DNA of 64,000 nt from Calothrix sp. FI2-JRJ7 (GTDB lineage: Bacteria > Cyanobacteriota > Cyanobacteriia > Cyanobacteriales > Nostocaceae). The stretch is from contig JAHHGX010000072.1 of assembly GCA_019359675.1 (NCBI GenBank), positions 62,001 to 126,000 of the forward strand, given 5' to 3'. Shown here one piece after another: positions 34,989 through 44,150 of the stretch. Both the position numbers and the translations under genes were made by a program. Position 1 is the first letter of the stretch; the number at the start of each line of letters is the position of its first letter. Below the pieces are notes generated by a model, which ran no database searches, was not told where the DNA came from, and saw only the letters and a list, made by a program, of their open reading frames with translations.

Positions 34989-36875
34989 TTATTGAGGAAG
35001 TAAAGAAACAGAAGCGGACATTAAATGCATAAATTCGTCTCCCCAGAATTGCCAGGTAACGAAGGCGCCTAATAGACTAACTCCAAGCAAAATAGTTAAT
35101 GCGTAGAATTGTGTTTGTCCAGAGTTACTGTATTTGAGTCCTTCACCACCACCAAGGGAAATTAAACCAAATAGGTTGATGATACCATCAACGACGAAGC
35201 GGTCAACAATATCGGTAAGTTTTGATATTAAATCGACACCCAATACTATGCTCGCACGGTACAGCTTGGGAGTGTAAAAATCGTAAGCAAGTAAGTTTTG
35301 TATAGGTTTAAACGGAAGTTTAACTGGTTTGGGAATGAAGTCACCCAAGTAAATTACCCCAGCAATGCTTACACCAAATATACTCGACCATATCAGCAAT
35401 AAAGCTACATCTTTATTGAGTACTGCCCAAGAAGGTAGTAAAGAGAAGCTTTCTAGTATCAATGGTAAGTGCAATACAAATCCAGCTAAAATAACCATTG
35501 GTAATATCATTGGCCAGAAAACTTCAGGAGAGCGTTCACTCATTTGTTTAGCTTTACCACCCCAAATTAAACCAAATTCACGGGTTAAGCTAAATGCCGT
35601 CAAAGCATTAACTAAAATAACGACTCCAACTAAAATAGGATGTGTTGTCCAAAGTGCGTCTGCGAGTTTGAGCAATGCCCAGAAAGAACCCAATGGTGGG
35701 AAACCAATCAATCCAAGGGCGCCTACAATAAAAGCTAGACCAGAAATTGGACGACGCGACCACAAACCACCGAGTTGGGTGACATCTTGAGTAATACTAT
35801 TCCAAACAACTCCACCAGTAGACATTACTAGTAATGCTGCTGATAAAGCATGGCTAAGTACTAGTAACAATGCAGCTTCATTTTGCTGAGTTCCTACAGC
35901 GATAAATATTAAACCCATGTAAGCACTTACCGAGTATGACTGACAGCGCTTAACATCGATTTGTGCTATGGCAATGAGTGAAGCTCCTATTGCTGTTACA
36001 GAACCAACAGCTACCATTACACTTGATACAAATGGCGATAAGCTGAATACTGGTTGTAACTCTACCAAAACCCAGGCGCCACTAGCAACAACAACCGAGT
36101 TCCGCAAAATTGTACTGGGTACAGGCCCTTCCATCGCTTCATCTAACCACAAGTGCAGTGGAAATTGCGCGCACTTACCCATTGGACCAGCGATTAACGC
36201 TAAACAAACTAAAGAAATTACTGTAGGGTTAACATTCGCAGTTTGTGCCCACTGCGCTAAATCTGTATAGTTCCAAGTTTGTGCTAAAGGATATATACCT
36301 AATACACCCATTAACAGAATTAAATCACCTATCCGTTTTGTCAGGAATGCATCGCGCGCTCCTGTCACCACCAAAGGTTGGCTAAACCATAGTCCAACTA
36401 ATAAATAAGTTCCTAGCGTTAATATTTCTAACACTACATAACTACAGAACAAACTATTAGAAAGAGCTAAACAACATAATCCCCCTTCAAATAAACCTAG
36501 TAAAGAGAAAAAACGTCCCCAACCCCAGTCCATCTCCATATACCCGATAGCGTAAATCTGTGATAAGAAATTCAAACCACAGACCACAGTCATCGCAGCA
36601 ACGTTGACAGATGTTACCTCTATATCTATAGATATATTTAACCCAGCCGTTGAAAGCCAAGGAATAAATATCTCTTGCGGTGGATGGTTCCAAGTCCCCG
36701 TTAGTGCTAACACGCAATGAATAAATGCTGTAAACGTCATAACTAGGTTGGCATAACCAGCCGGTCTTGGACCCGTGAGACGATTCACCCCAGGCGACCA
36801 AAGTAACGCTATAAGCCCGCCCAGAAGGGCATAGCAAGGCACCAACCAAATGGTGTCAAGCAAGTACTGTATCAT
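34989..36875 (-). CDS. ndhF3: NDH-1 subunit NdhF3 (CO2-uptake complex)
   Basis: A 628-residue antiporter-like subunit with about 15-16 membrane helices and a C-terminal lateral-helix extension. Recognised are CSYVVLEILTLGTYLLVGLW, GPMGKCAQFPLHLWLDEAMEGP and QIDVKRCQSYSVSAYMG, all core elements of NuoL/NdhF. Gene order with ndhD3 and cupA identifies the NdhF3 paralogue of the inducible CO2-uptake complex. It leads the operon; promoter elements lie in the 570-base upstream region, where no binding site was assigned with confidence. Confidence 0.92.
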   Translation of the reverse strand: MIQYLLDTIWLVPCYALLGGLIALLWSPGVNRLTGPRPAGYANLVMTFTAFIHCVLALTGTWNHPPQEIFIPWLSTAGLNISIDIEVTSVNVAAMTVVCGLNFLSQIYAIGYMEMDWGWGRFFSLLGLFEGGLCCLALSNSLFCSYVVLEILTLGTYLLVGLWFSQPLVVTGARDAFLTKRIGDLILLMGVLGIYPLAQTWNYTDLAQWAQTANVNPTVISLVCLALIAGPMGKCAQFPLHLWLDEAMEGPVPSTILRNSVVVASGAWVLVELQPVFSLSPFVSSVMVAVGSVTAIGASLIAIAQIDVKRCQSYSVSAYMGLIFIAVGTQQNEAALLLVLSHALSAALLVMSTGGVVWNSITQDVTQLGGLWSRRPISGLAFIVGALGLIGFPPLGSFWALLKLADALWTTHPILVGVVILVNALTAFSLTREFGLIWGGKAKQMSERSPEVFWPMILPMVILAGFVLHLPLILESFSLLPSWAVLNKDVALLLIWSSIFGVSIAGVIYLGDFIPKPVKLPFKPIQNLLAYDFYTPKLYRASIVLGVDLISKLTDIVDRFVVDGIINLFGLISLGGGEGLKYSNSGQTQFYALTILLGVSLLGAFVTWQFWGDEFMHLMSASVSLLPQ

Positions 36876-37447
36876 TAACTTACCTCTAGATTTGCAGCAT
36901 TAACTTAGGGGCACATCCCATCAACCTAAATTTAGGCACCCCAAAAATTGCAACTTATGCAAATTTATATTCACTTAATCTTATTAGTTATAGGTTAACT
37001 TTATATGGCTCAAAATGGAATTATTATTTGAAAAAAATCAGCGATAGATGCTCTAATTTTTTCTTATATCAAGCATCATCACTATATCTAATATTTACTA
37101 TCGTATCTCGTCTATGGATTTATTTAACTCTATCCATCATATTTCGCGCACGCCAATCCAAGTATTTGTTATCCCTATCCTGACTATTAGGTTTTACTTA
37201 TATTTAGAAATACCTTTACTCTAGAAAAAGTATTTAGTTGTTCTAAATGCTTAAATGTAGATTTTTGTAAATAAGTAAATGTACTTTTATTAATATAACT
37301 TAACTTTTTCTAGAATTAGATAAATAAGAATCAAATGTAATTATCATTATCATTATCATTATTAACCTTGTGGAGTGGGCATCCTTGCCTGCTCTAATAT
37401 AAAGACGTCAGGACAGGCAGGATGCCTATCCTACAAGATATAAAAAT
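36876..37447. other. Promoter region of ndhF3 with tandem and inverted repeats
   Basis: Contains three ATTATC units (about 37340-37360) and an inverted dispersed repeat with arms GGGCATCCTTGCCTG and CAGGCAGGATGCC (37367-37437) near the neighbouring small gene. The rest should carry the low-CO2 control sites of ndhF3, but no LysR-type site was identified with confidence. No RNA gene was recognised. Confidence 0.5.
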
Positions 37448-37645
37448 TTATGGTTTGATGAATGAGGGTGTAAACTTTAAATCAGCGGTCTGGGTATATG
37501 TTACCGATGGATTATTGAGCATACCGACAGGTGCCGGTTTCATTTCACCTCTATAATCAAGAAACTGGACGATAATTAAATAAGCCACAGCTAAAATAAT
37601 AGAGATGGCGCCAGTAAGTACAGCAACTATTTTTGAGCGGTTCAT
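37448..37645 (-). CDS. Small single-pass membrane protein, conserved-looking hypothetical
   Basis: A 65-residue protein from the ATG at 37645 (MNRSKIVAVLTGAISIIL), with one membrane helix (residues about 6-28) and a short exposed tail with proline residues (MKPAPVGML). The in-frame upstream extension to 37666 is less likely. It resembles small cyanobacterial membrane proteins of unknown function. It lies upstream of the ndhF3 operon on the same strand but 570 bases away, so any link with NDH-1 is only positional. Confidence 0.6.
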   Translation of the reverse strand: MNRSKIVAVLTGAISIILAVAYLIIVQFLDYRGEMKPAPVGMLNNPSVTYTQTADLKFTPSFIKP

Positions 37646-37801
37646 TTCGATTTCCAATTTAAGCAATGATATTAATTTTACGTCGCATCCCCTAAGTTGG
37701 TGCCGCTTATACTAATGCACAATAAGCAACTATGTACGTCACAGCAATGCTAAACTAGAAGTGATAAATTACAGTACCTGAATTAAAAACAAACAAAGTT
37801 T

Positions 37802-38116
37802 ATGGCAGTGAGCGGCATTAGGCAGCAAATCTTGGAGCATATTGAATCATTATTGCCTCAAGAGGTGAAAGTTCTTCTGTCTCATTGGCTAGTTAATTCA
37901 GAAGGCGACTTAGAAGACTTTGAGCCATTACTAACAAATCAACTTAACCAAATAGCAGAGGAAGCATTTGAGTTTGGTGAAATTGACACTGCGTTAAATT
38001 TTCAGCCACTCACTGAAACCCAAATGGTCGAGAAAAGCCTATCCTCACTCGAAGCGTATCGTAGTAAAGGTTCTGGAGTACCGCATGAACGTGTGCGTGA
38101 GTGGATAGAAAGTTGA
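37802..38116 (+). CDS. Small protein with addiction-module-antitoxin-like C-terminus
   Basis: A 104-residue soluble acidic protein. The N-terminal half resembles a helical region (QILEHIESLLPQEVKVLLSH); the C-terminal LTETQMVEKSLSSLEAYRSK and GVPHERVREWIES stretch resembles antitoxin-type proteins. No toxin gene follows; the next gene is on the opposite strand. It may be an orphan antitoxin or unrelated. Assignment is weak. Confidence 0.5.
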   Translation: MAVSGIRQQILEHIESLLPQEVKVLLSHWLVNSEGDLEDFEPLLTNQLNQIAEEAFEFGEIDTALNFQPLTETQMVEKSLSSLEAYRSKGSGVPHERVREWIES

Positions 38117-38146
38117 GGAACTGGTGATGAACACCCATGCCCCGGT

Positions 38147-39157
38147 TCAAGGTGTGGCGCCAGATATTCTTTTAAGTCCTGCAAGTGTATCTATAATTGA
38201 ATTTAGATATTTTTTGGCAATCAGCAGACAGCAAACTATTTGTTCGGTGCGTCGGAAACCGATAATAGCTCGAAGACGGCGATAAATAGCATTTTTGCTG
38301 TTACCTTGAAAATCTGGACAGCGTTTGAGTGCAGCATCTAATAATTTGAGGTATAGCGAGTAGTCTTCAAAAAGTGAGTATCGTGCCATATCGAAGTAAC
38401 CAGCAGCTAACGCACGTTGGTAATTACTCGAAAGTCGTTTATTTTGTACTAGTTTACGTTCTGCTTTTTCTAAAACAACACAGTGACCCATTACCCAACG
38501 TGGTCGAGAAACTGTTGAGACAGTGACGTTACCATAACGTCTATATATAGAATAGCAGCCAGGTTGATACATAACTTTGGCACCACGCATGACAACAGAG
38601 ATAAAAAAGTCCCTATCTTGTGCAGTGCTAAGAGTTTCATCCCATCCATCGCTACGTTCAATAGTTTTACGTGTGTAAAGTAAAGCTGCTACAGCAACCC
38701 ACCATGTACCAAGTAAAGATTCGAGAGTATCAGTTTGTTGTCCAGTAATTTTGATATCACCAAGTTTATAGCTACCGTTATTGTAATGATATTGATGGCG
38801 CCAGTCTCCGTAAACAACGTCGGCGCCTGTTGATTCTAAGAAATCAACTTGATGTTTTATTTTTTCTGGTAGAATATAATCATCTGCGTCTAGAAATTGA
38901 ATGTATTCGCCTTTTGATAAAGAGAAACCAACATTGCGAGCGTGGTTTCCTCCTGTGTGGGGAATGCGGCGCCAGATTATATTGTTATACTGTTGAGCGT
39001 AACTTTTAATTATTTCTAGAGAATTGTCTTTAGAACCATCATCGATTATGATAATCTCAATATTTGGATAAGTTTGCCGTAAACAACTTACGATGGCTTC
39101 GGCTATCCACCGACTGGCGTTGTAACAAGGTATGATAATTGAAACAAGTTTAGACAT
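38147..39157 (-). CDS. Glycosyltransferase family 2
   Basis: A 336-residue GT-A glycosyltransferase. It begins VSIIIPCYNASRWIAEAI, has EIIIIDDGSKDNS and the metal-binding QFLDADDYI, and a later WDETLSTAQDRDFFI with the catalytic aspartate region. It is the last gene of the minus-strand surface-polysaccharide cluster, 58 bases after the Wzt-like ATPase, and probably adds a sugar to the exported glycan. The acceptor is unknown. Confidence 0.87.
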   Translation of the reverse strand: MSKLVSIIIPCYNASRWIAEAIVSCLRQTYPNIEIIIIDDGSKDNSLEIIKSYAQQYNNIIWRRIPHTGGNHARNVGFSLSKGEYIQFLDADDYILPEKIKHQVDFLESTGADVVYGDWRHQYHYNNGSYKLGDIKITGQQTDTLESLLGTWWVAVAALLYTRKTIERSDGWDETLSTAQDRDFFISVVMRGAKVMYQPGCYSIYRRYGNVTVSTVSRPRWVMGHCVVLEKAERKLVQNKRLSSNYQRALAAGYFDMARYSLFEDYSLYLKLLDAALKRCPDFQGNSKNAIYRRLRAIIGFRRTEQIVCCLLIAKKYLNSIIDTLAGLKRISGATP

Positions 39158-39215
39158 AATAATATAGTTATATGAATAGTTTTCGTTGTAAGCACTGTAA
39201 GCACTGAAGTGCTTA

Positions 39216-40448
39216 TTACGGGGTGTTTGTCACTTTCCAGGTGTGGGGTTGGTAGAATAGAGATTGGCTAATAACTTGATTTGCTTTTACCGCAAATCTA
39301 AATGACTGTACAATATCTAATGATTGCACCCCCTGTTTAATATAGATTTTGGCGTTGTATAAACCTGGCAGCAAGCAACAATATGGCATTTGCATTTGAA
39401 TTTCAACGGTGCCACGACTAATTTGAATTAATTTGTTATCACTTGCTGATGTAATATATAAAATACGTTCGTTTTGTCCAGATAAAGCCGAAATTATTAC
39501 ACCAATATTTAAATTATCAATATTTTGATTAGCTTTGCAATTAATAGCTAAGTTTGCAGGTTGACCAGATATTAATATTGGAATTATTTTACCTTCATTA
39601 TCTTTAAAGCATAATGAAGTAATATCAACACCTATGCTTTCTGATTCAGGTTTAGCTGGTAAATACATAATGCTCGAAGACTCAGAGTAAGTTACCATAT
39701 TTAAATCGTCTTCATATGCACGAATCACATCAGCAGTGTTACCAGATGTGATAATATTACCCTTTGATAAATAAATCGAAGATTCACATATATTCAGTAC
39801 AACATGTGGATTATGGGCAACTAAAATAAAAGCTGTCCCCTGTTCGCGTAGCTGCGCTAGTTTTTGGTAGCACTTCATCCGAAATTTTATATCACCAACA
39901 GCTAATACTTCATCGATTAGTAGTACATCTGGTTCGATATGAACAGCGCAAGCAAACCCTAAACGTGCTGCCATTCCTGAACTATAAGTTTGTACAGGTG
40001 CATCAATGGCAGTATCAATTTCGGCAAAATCAATTACGTCTTTTAATCGCTTGGTTATTTGTTGTGTCGATAATCCTAATATCGACATATTGGCATAAAT
40101 ATTTTCACGTCCTGTAAGGATGGGGTTAAAGCCGGCGCCTAGTGCAATAAGTGGCGCCACTCTACCACGCACTTTAATACATCCGGTGTCAGGTTTCATT
40201 AAACCGCTAATTAAACGTAATAAAGTAGTTTTACCTGCTCCGTTGGCGCCGACTAAACCAAGCGCTTCACCAGGTTTTAGTTGTAAACTAATATTTTGTA
40301 ATGCCCAAAATTCTCCATTACGTAGTTTATCGCTGTTTCTATTTGTACCTGTTATTTCTGTAATAATATCTTGAACACCGTATTTTAAAGACTGTTTGAG
40401 ATTGCGACAGAATTTTTTGGATACATTTTCTACAGTTAAATAAGTCAT
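39216..40448 (-). CDS. Polysaccharide ABC exporter ATP-binding protein (Wzt/TagH-like)
   Basis: A 410-residue ATPase. Walker A is GANGAGKTTLLR, the signature YSSGMAARL, Walker B LLIDEVLAVGD, followed by the switch histidine in LVAHNPH. After about residue 250 a C-terminal domain of about 150 residues resembles the Wzt carbohydrate-binding domain that reads the glycan end. It starts 5 bases after the permease stop, so the two are coupled. Confidence 0.9.
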   Translation of the reverse strand: MTYLTVENVSKKFCRNLKQSLKYGVQDIITEITGTNRNSDKLRNGEFWALQNISLQLKPGEALGLVGANGAGKTTLLRLISGLMKPDTGCIKVRGRVAPLIALGAGFNPILTGRENIYANMSILGLSTQQITKRLKDVIDFAEIDTAIDAPVQTYSSGMAARLGFACAVHIEPDVLLIDEVLAVGDIKFRMKCYQKLAQLREQGTAFILVAHNPHVVLNICESSIYLSKGNIITSGNTADVIRAYEDDLNMVTYSESSSIMYLPAKPESESIGVDITSLCFKDNEGKIIPILISGQPANLAINCKANQNIDNLNIGVIISALSGQNERILYITSASDNKLIQISRGTVEIQMQMPYCCLLPGLYNAKIYIKQGVQSLDIVQSFRFAVKANQVISQSLFYQPHTWKVTNTP

Positions 40449-40453
40449 ATTTA

Positions 40454-41296
40454 CTAACCTACCCGCTCAACAACAAATGGCATCGCGAGACGAAAAACAA
40501 TCCATGTTAGGATTAACCCAATAAAAGTAATAATGCTGACAATCCAAAATGCTGTAGATTGCGATAAGTTTCCGGTAGTGGCTAATTCGCGTGCTGTGAC
40601 TAATAAAGGTGTGACAGGGTTAAAGTTTACTAAGGTTCCAAAAATACCTGTTTTGGGAACTGGATATATTACGGGTGTGAGAAATAACCAAAACCCTGTT
40701 ATTAATGTTAACCCTCTGGAAATATCTTGATATAGTAGACCGAGTGGCGCCAGTAATGCACCAATTAGTGTTCCGAGTAAGATTAAATGAATAATTGCTA
40801 CTGGAGCTAGAATAACTGTCCAGGTAACTGGAATTTGAAACCAAACAAATAAGGCAATAATTAGAAGAATTTTGATAGCGAAGTTAAATAAGGTTTCTCC
40901 CAATTTGGCTATAATTAGTGCTTCACGGGGGAAGTTGACTTTTGCGAGTATTGGTCTTGCTAGTGTTACAGCTTGTAATGGTGCTGACAGCGCTTCGACG
41001 AATGTTTGCCAAAGCACGGTGCTGAAGGTGACGTATGCTGGGTAAGGTATATCTGTTTTTCCGACTTGAATAACGTTGGCTTGGTTTGCTAGGGTGAATC
41101 CTGTTGCCATGACTATGGGTGGTAGAAATGCCCAGGTGATGCCAAGTAAAGATTGACGGTATTGTGAGTTGATGTCACGCACCATTAGTCTCCATGCTAG
41201 TTCACGCGATGCGAGAAGGTCTTGCCACATTTCGCGAAGTAGTTTTTTAGGATGTCGGAGACTGCTTAGAGGTGTGTAGATGATTTCTCGTTTCAT
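40454..41296 (-). CDS. Polysaccharide ABC exporter permease (Wzm/TagG-like)
   Basis: A 280-residue ABC-2 type permease with six helices. LAWRLMVRDINSQYRQSLLGITWAF (shortened) is the N-terminal amphipathic and first helix region, and LYQDISRGLTLITGFWLF with TPVIYPVPK lies in the fifth helix. With the downstream ATPase it exports O-antigen-like or capsule polysaccharide. The two genes are 5 bases apart. Confidence 0.9.
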   Translation of the reverse strand: MKREIIYTPLSSLRHPKKLLREMWQDLLASRELAWRLMVRDINSQYRQSLLGITWAFLPPIVMATGFTLANQANVIQVGKTDIPYPAYVTFSTVLWQTFVEALSAPLQAVTLARPILAKVNFPREALIIAKLGETLFNFAIKILLIIALFVWFQIPVTWTVILAPVAIIHLILLGTLIGALLAPLGLLYQDISRGLTLITGFWLFLTPVIYPVPKTGIFGTLVNFNPVTPLLVTARELATTGNLSQSTAFWIVSIITFIGLILTWIVFRLAMPFVVERVG

Positions 41297-41312
41297 AAGT
41301 GTTTATATTCTC

Positions 41313-41385
41313 TCTGTGTACTCTGCGTCTCCGTGGTAAATAAATCTTTTTTTCTTACCACAGAGACACAGAGAGCGCAGAGGAG
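41313..41385. repeat. Inverted dispersed repeat at the 3' end of the GT2 gene
   Basis: CTCTGTGTACTCTGCG...CCGTGGTAA and TTACCACAGAGACACAGAG form long arms around a T-rich loop. One arm lies in the last codons of the GT2 gene ending at 41355 (encoding about SSALSVSLW), so this repeat shapes its C-terminus. Confidence 0.75.
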
Positions 41386-42377
41386 GAATGTTGGTATTTT
41401 TTGGTGTAGTGGTTGGTTAGGAGTTTGTTTATTGGTTTGTCTATGAGACGTAAGACTTTGTTGGTGATTCTGGCACCGATACGTGAGGGTATTTTACTGG
41501 TGATTGGGTTGATAATAGTCATGTGACGGCGCCATCCTAAGCGTTTATAGCGATTTTTAAAATATTCGTCTTCGGTGAGATTCCATTTTTCGCACAGATG
41601 GTGTAAACTAGATTTTTCCCAAGCGTCACTCCAACGCAGCATGTAAAAGGGTATGTCTGTAAGTTGTAAGGGTGTGGTGGGAACGTAGGTAACGATTGAT
41701 TTTGGTTCTAGGTAAATTGACCCCTTTGCTTTTTGAACAAGCATACATAAGTCTACATGTTCTTTGGTGTTAAGTAGGTTTTCGTCGAGATTGCCTATTA
41801 AGGTAAAGATGTTTCGACGTACCAGTACACAATGAAATTCTGCAAGTTTTGTTGGTTGTCGTTCAATCTGCGTTTGAACTAATTTTCTACCTTGCATATA
41901 GATTTTTTCAATAATTCGGCGCCGAGTTATGCCGTTTTTGGTTTGTTGCAATATTCCTGTTTCTCCACCAGCACAATGAATTTCTGTATGTAATGGTGTT
42001 CCCTGACATATTAATGGACTGACTATAGTTGCTTCGGTTTCGTTAGCGCACTGTATCAATGACTGCAACCATCCTGGTGAAACAACAACATCGTTATCAA
42101 TGAAAACTAAGTATTGGGTAGTCGCTTGCTGCAATCCTAAATTACGTGCATGATTTGGTGACAGGTAACAATCTGTACGTATTAATTTAAATTTTTTGTT
42201 TTTAGCTTCAGTTGCTAGGTAGTTTTTTATATGTGGAGGTGAACCAGCATCTATATATATCAACTCGAATGGATAGTCTGTATTAGTATAAATACTTGTT
42301 AATGATTCGCGTGTATAGCTAAATCGCTCGCGCGGTACGACGATAATAGTTACTTGTGGATGTAATATATTTGACAT
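41355..42377 (-). CDS. Glycosyltransferase family 2 with repeat-derived C-terminal tail
   Basis: A 340-residue GT-A glycosyltransferase. VTIIVVPRERFSYTRESLTS is unusual (VP-R instead of VP-Y/N), then FELIYIDAGSPPHIKNYLA, the DNDV metal motif in YLVFIDNDVVVSPGWL, and the later LDENLLNTKEHVDLCMLVQK with the catalytic region. Relatives decorate surface glycans. The last nine residues are encoded by an inverted repeat. It lies 58 bases upstream of the permease. Confidence 0.82.
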   Translation of the reverse strand: MSNILHPQVTIIVVPRERFSYTRESLTSIYTNTDYPFELIYIDAGSPPHIKNYLATEAKNKKFKLIRTDCYLSPNHARNLGLQQATTQYLVFIDNDVVVSPGWLQSLIQCANETEATIVSPLICQGTPLHTEIHCAGGETGILQQTKNGITRRRIIEKIYMQGRKLVQTQIERQPTKLAEFHCVLVRRNIFTLIGNLDENLLNTKEHVDLCMLVQKAKGSIYLEPKSIVTYVPTTPLQLTDIPFYMLRWSDAWEKSSLHHLCEKWNLTEDEYFKNRYKRLGWRRHMTIINPITSKIPSRIGARITNKVLRLIDKPINKLLTNHYTKKYQHSSSALSVSLW

Positions 42378-42605
42378 AATTTTGATTTTAGTTTAAATAA
42401 CAAGTTAATTTAATCCCCCCTAGCCTAGGGTGTTTACTTTGTGGGAAATGCGCGCTCAAAAGTTCATACAGTTTTTGTGTCTCAAATCAAAGCTCTAAAA
42501 CCCTTACTTTATAAGCTTTTTGCGCTAGTTTTGTGAAACACGTGTTGTACATGAGCAAAAATTGTCCAAAAACCCTTAAAGTCAACACCCTACCCCTAGC
42601 CCCCC
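42378..42605. other. Intergenic region, partly repeat
   Basis: A 228-base gap between the GT4 and GT2 genes, with a CCCCCCTAGCCTAGGG palindrome near 42415 and the edge of the C-rich repeat near 42598. The middle part holds nothing recognisable. Confidence 0.45.
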
Positions 42606-43886
42606 TTAGTAAGGGGGGACAAGAGATTTAAAGCCCCCTTTATTAAGGGGGGTTGGGGGGATCAATTTCTGATATATTTCAACAAGTTCATCATTAAGCT
42701 TGTTAATTTCATAATGTTCTTCTACATAACTTCTTGCTGCTTTTCCGATTTCTAACCAAGCATCCTGCTGTTCGATAAGATACATTATTTTTTCCGCAAT
42801 AGCATCTGCATCTCGTTCAGGTACAAGAAAACCCGAAATACCATCTTGGACTAATTCGGGAATACCTCCGTGGAGGGTTGCGATAACTGGTAGTCCCATT
42901 GCCATTGCCTCTTTCAAGGTGTTTACAGGTGCGTCTTGGTTCCCATCTTTTGCAGTAACGCTAGGTGCTATAAATATGTGGGAGTTGTCTAAAATTTCAA
43001 TAACTTCTTGCTGGTTTTTTCTTCCGAGCAATTTAATTTTACCACTCATATTGAGGGAGTGTATCAATTCTTGTAGATAATCTTGCAAACACCCGGCGCC
43101 TATAATGTTGTATTCAATGTCAAAATTTGGGTATTGCTTTATAACTTTTTTAACAGCCCGTATTCCGTACTCAATACCTTTTTTCTCGATTAAACGACCT
43201 GTAGTAACAATTTTGATTTGACCGTTGTCATGTATATAACGTGGTTGAAAAGCAAATCGGTTACAATCAATTCCAGAACCATGCACAACTATTTTATTTT
43301 CATCACAACCTAGTTTTATCGCGCGGTTACGGAAGAATTCGCAGTTACTTAGAAAAAAGTCACCTTTATGGAATAATTTTTCATAGACATTATCTCCATA
43401 TTCTTTAACATACCAGCTAATATCATACCCACGGAGCGAAGTAATTAACTTACCTTGAATGGCGCCTATCTCACGTAATATGACACCTTCAATACCGAAC
43501 ATTCCAAATTGACAGTGGATGATATCGTATGCTCGTGATGGTAGTAGGGGTATAACTAAATAAAATAACCTCAACGAAGCTGCACGCCTACCGTATTTTA
43601 ATAAATTCAGCGACCGCAATATTATTTTATATGAGGAGCGAAACTCAAAAGCTAATTTTAGCGCTTTGAACAGGCGCCATACATAATTTTTAGGAACAGA
43701 CGGAGCATAATATGTATGTTCTAATAAGTTGTAACTTAGAACATCAGGATGAACTTTGGGTGTATCATCCGTTTCACGCGCGTAAATATCAACTTGATGT
43801 CCATGCATGATTAAACCAACAGCTTGATTTAAAACAAACGTTTCGGTTAATACAGGAAATTTTTCAACTATAAAAGCAATTTTCAT
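42606..43886 (-). CDS. Glycosyltransferase family 4 (colanic-acid-type) with repeat-derived C-terminus
   Basis: A 426-residue GT-B glycosyltransferase that opens the surface-polysaccharide cluster. N-terminal IAFIVEKFPVLTETFVLNQA and the UDP-sugar-binding half with TTGRLIEKKGIEYGIRAV, EAMAMGLPVIATLHGGIPEL and DADAIAEKIMYLIE are typical of the WcaL/GT4 group. The last about 19 residues (IPPTPLNKGGFKSLVPPY) come from a TTGATCCCCCC-type dispersed repeat rather than family sequence. Divergent from cruP. Confidence 0.87.
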   Translation of the reverse strand: MKIAFIVEKFPVLTETFVLNQAVGLIMHGHQVDIYARETDDTPKVHPDVLSYNLLEHTYYAPSVPKNYVWRLFKALKLAFEFRSSYKIILRSLNLLKYGRRAASLRLFYLVIPLLPSRAYDIIHCQFGMFGIEGVILREIGAIQGKLITSLRGYDISWYVKEYGDNVYEKLFHKGDFFLSNCEFFRNRAIKLGCDENKIVVHGSGIDCNRFAFQPRYIHDNGQIKIVTTGRLIEKKGIEYGIRAVKKVIKQYPNFDIEYNIIGAGCLQDYLQELIHSLNMSGKIKLLGRKNQQEVIEILDNSHIFIAPSVTAKDGNQDAPVNTLKEAMAMGLPVIATLHGGIPELVQDGISGFLVPERDADAIAEKIMYLIEQQDAWLEIGKAARSYVEEHYEINKLNDELVEIYQKLIPPTPLNKGGFKSLVPPY

Positions 43887-44150
43887 AGCTTAAGTAACAG
43901 CTTATTTGCTGTTTAAATGCTGTTTATTAAGGCACATGTAGCAGTCATTAATAGGGTTAGGTAATAAATATCATCTCAAGCCCGAATATTTACACATAGT
44001 ATATCTTTGTAGTTTGTTTATACGAACTTATCAGCAAATTTATCAAAAGTCAGTGATTTTACTCACACAGCGGTAAAAATACTAACTTTTAAAACTATAG
44101 AGTCAAATATCGTTACCATTACTAGTACTAGTTGTAATAATGCTTTTACC
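43887..44150. other. Divergent promoter region of GT4 and cruP
   Basis: 264 AT-rich bases. Two start codons face away from each other. No clear sites or RNA genes were recognised. Confidence 0.4.

Noticed and set aside
42415-42430. CCCCCCTAGCCTAGGG as a binding site
   Set aside because: It looks like a degraded member of the C-rich repeat family and is not next to a start codon.
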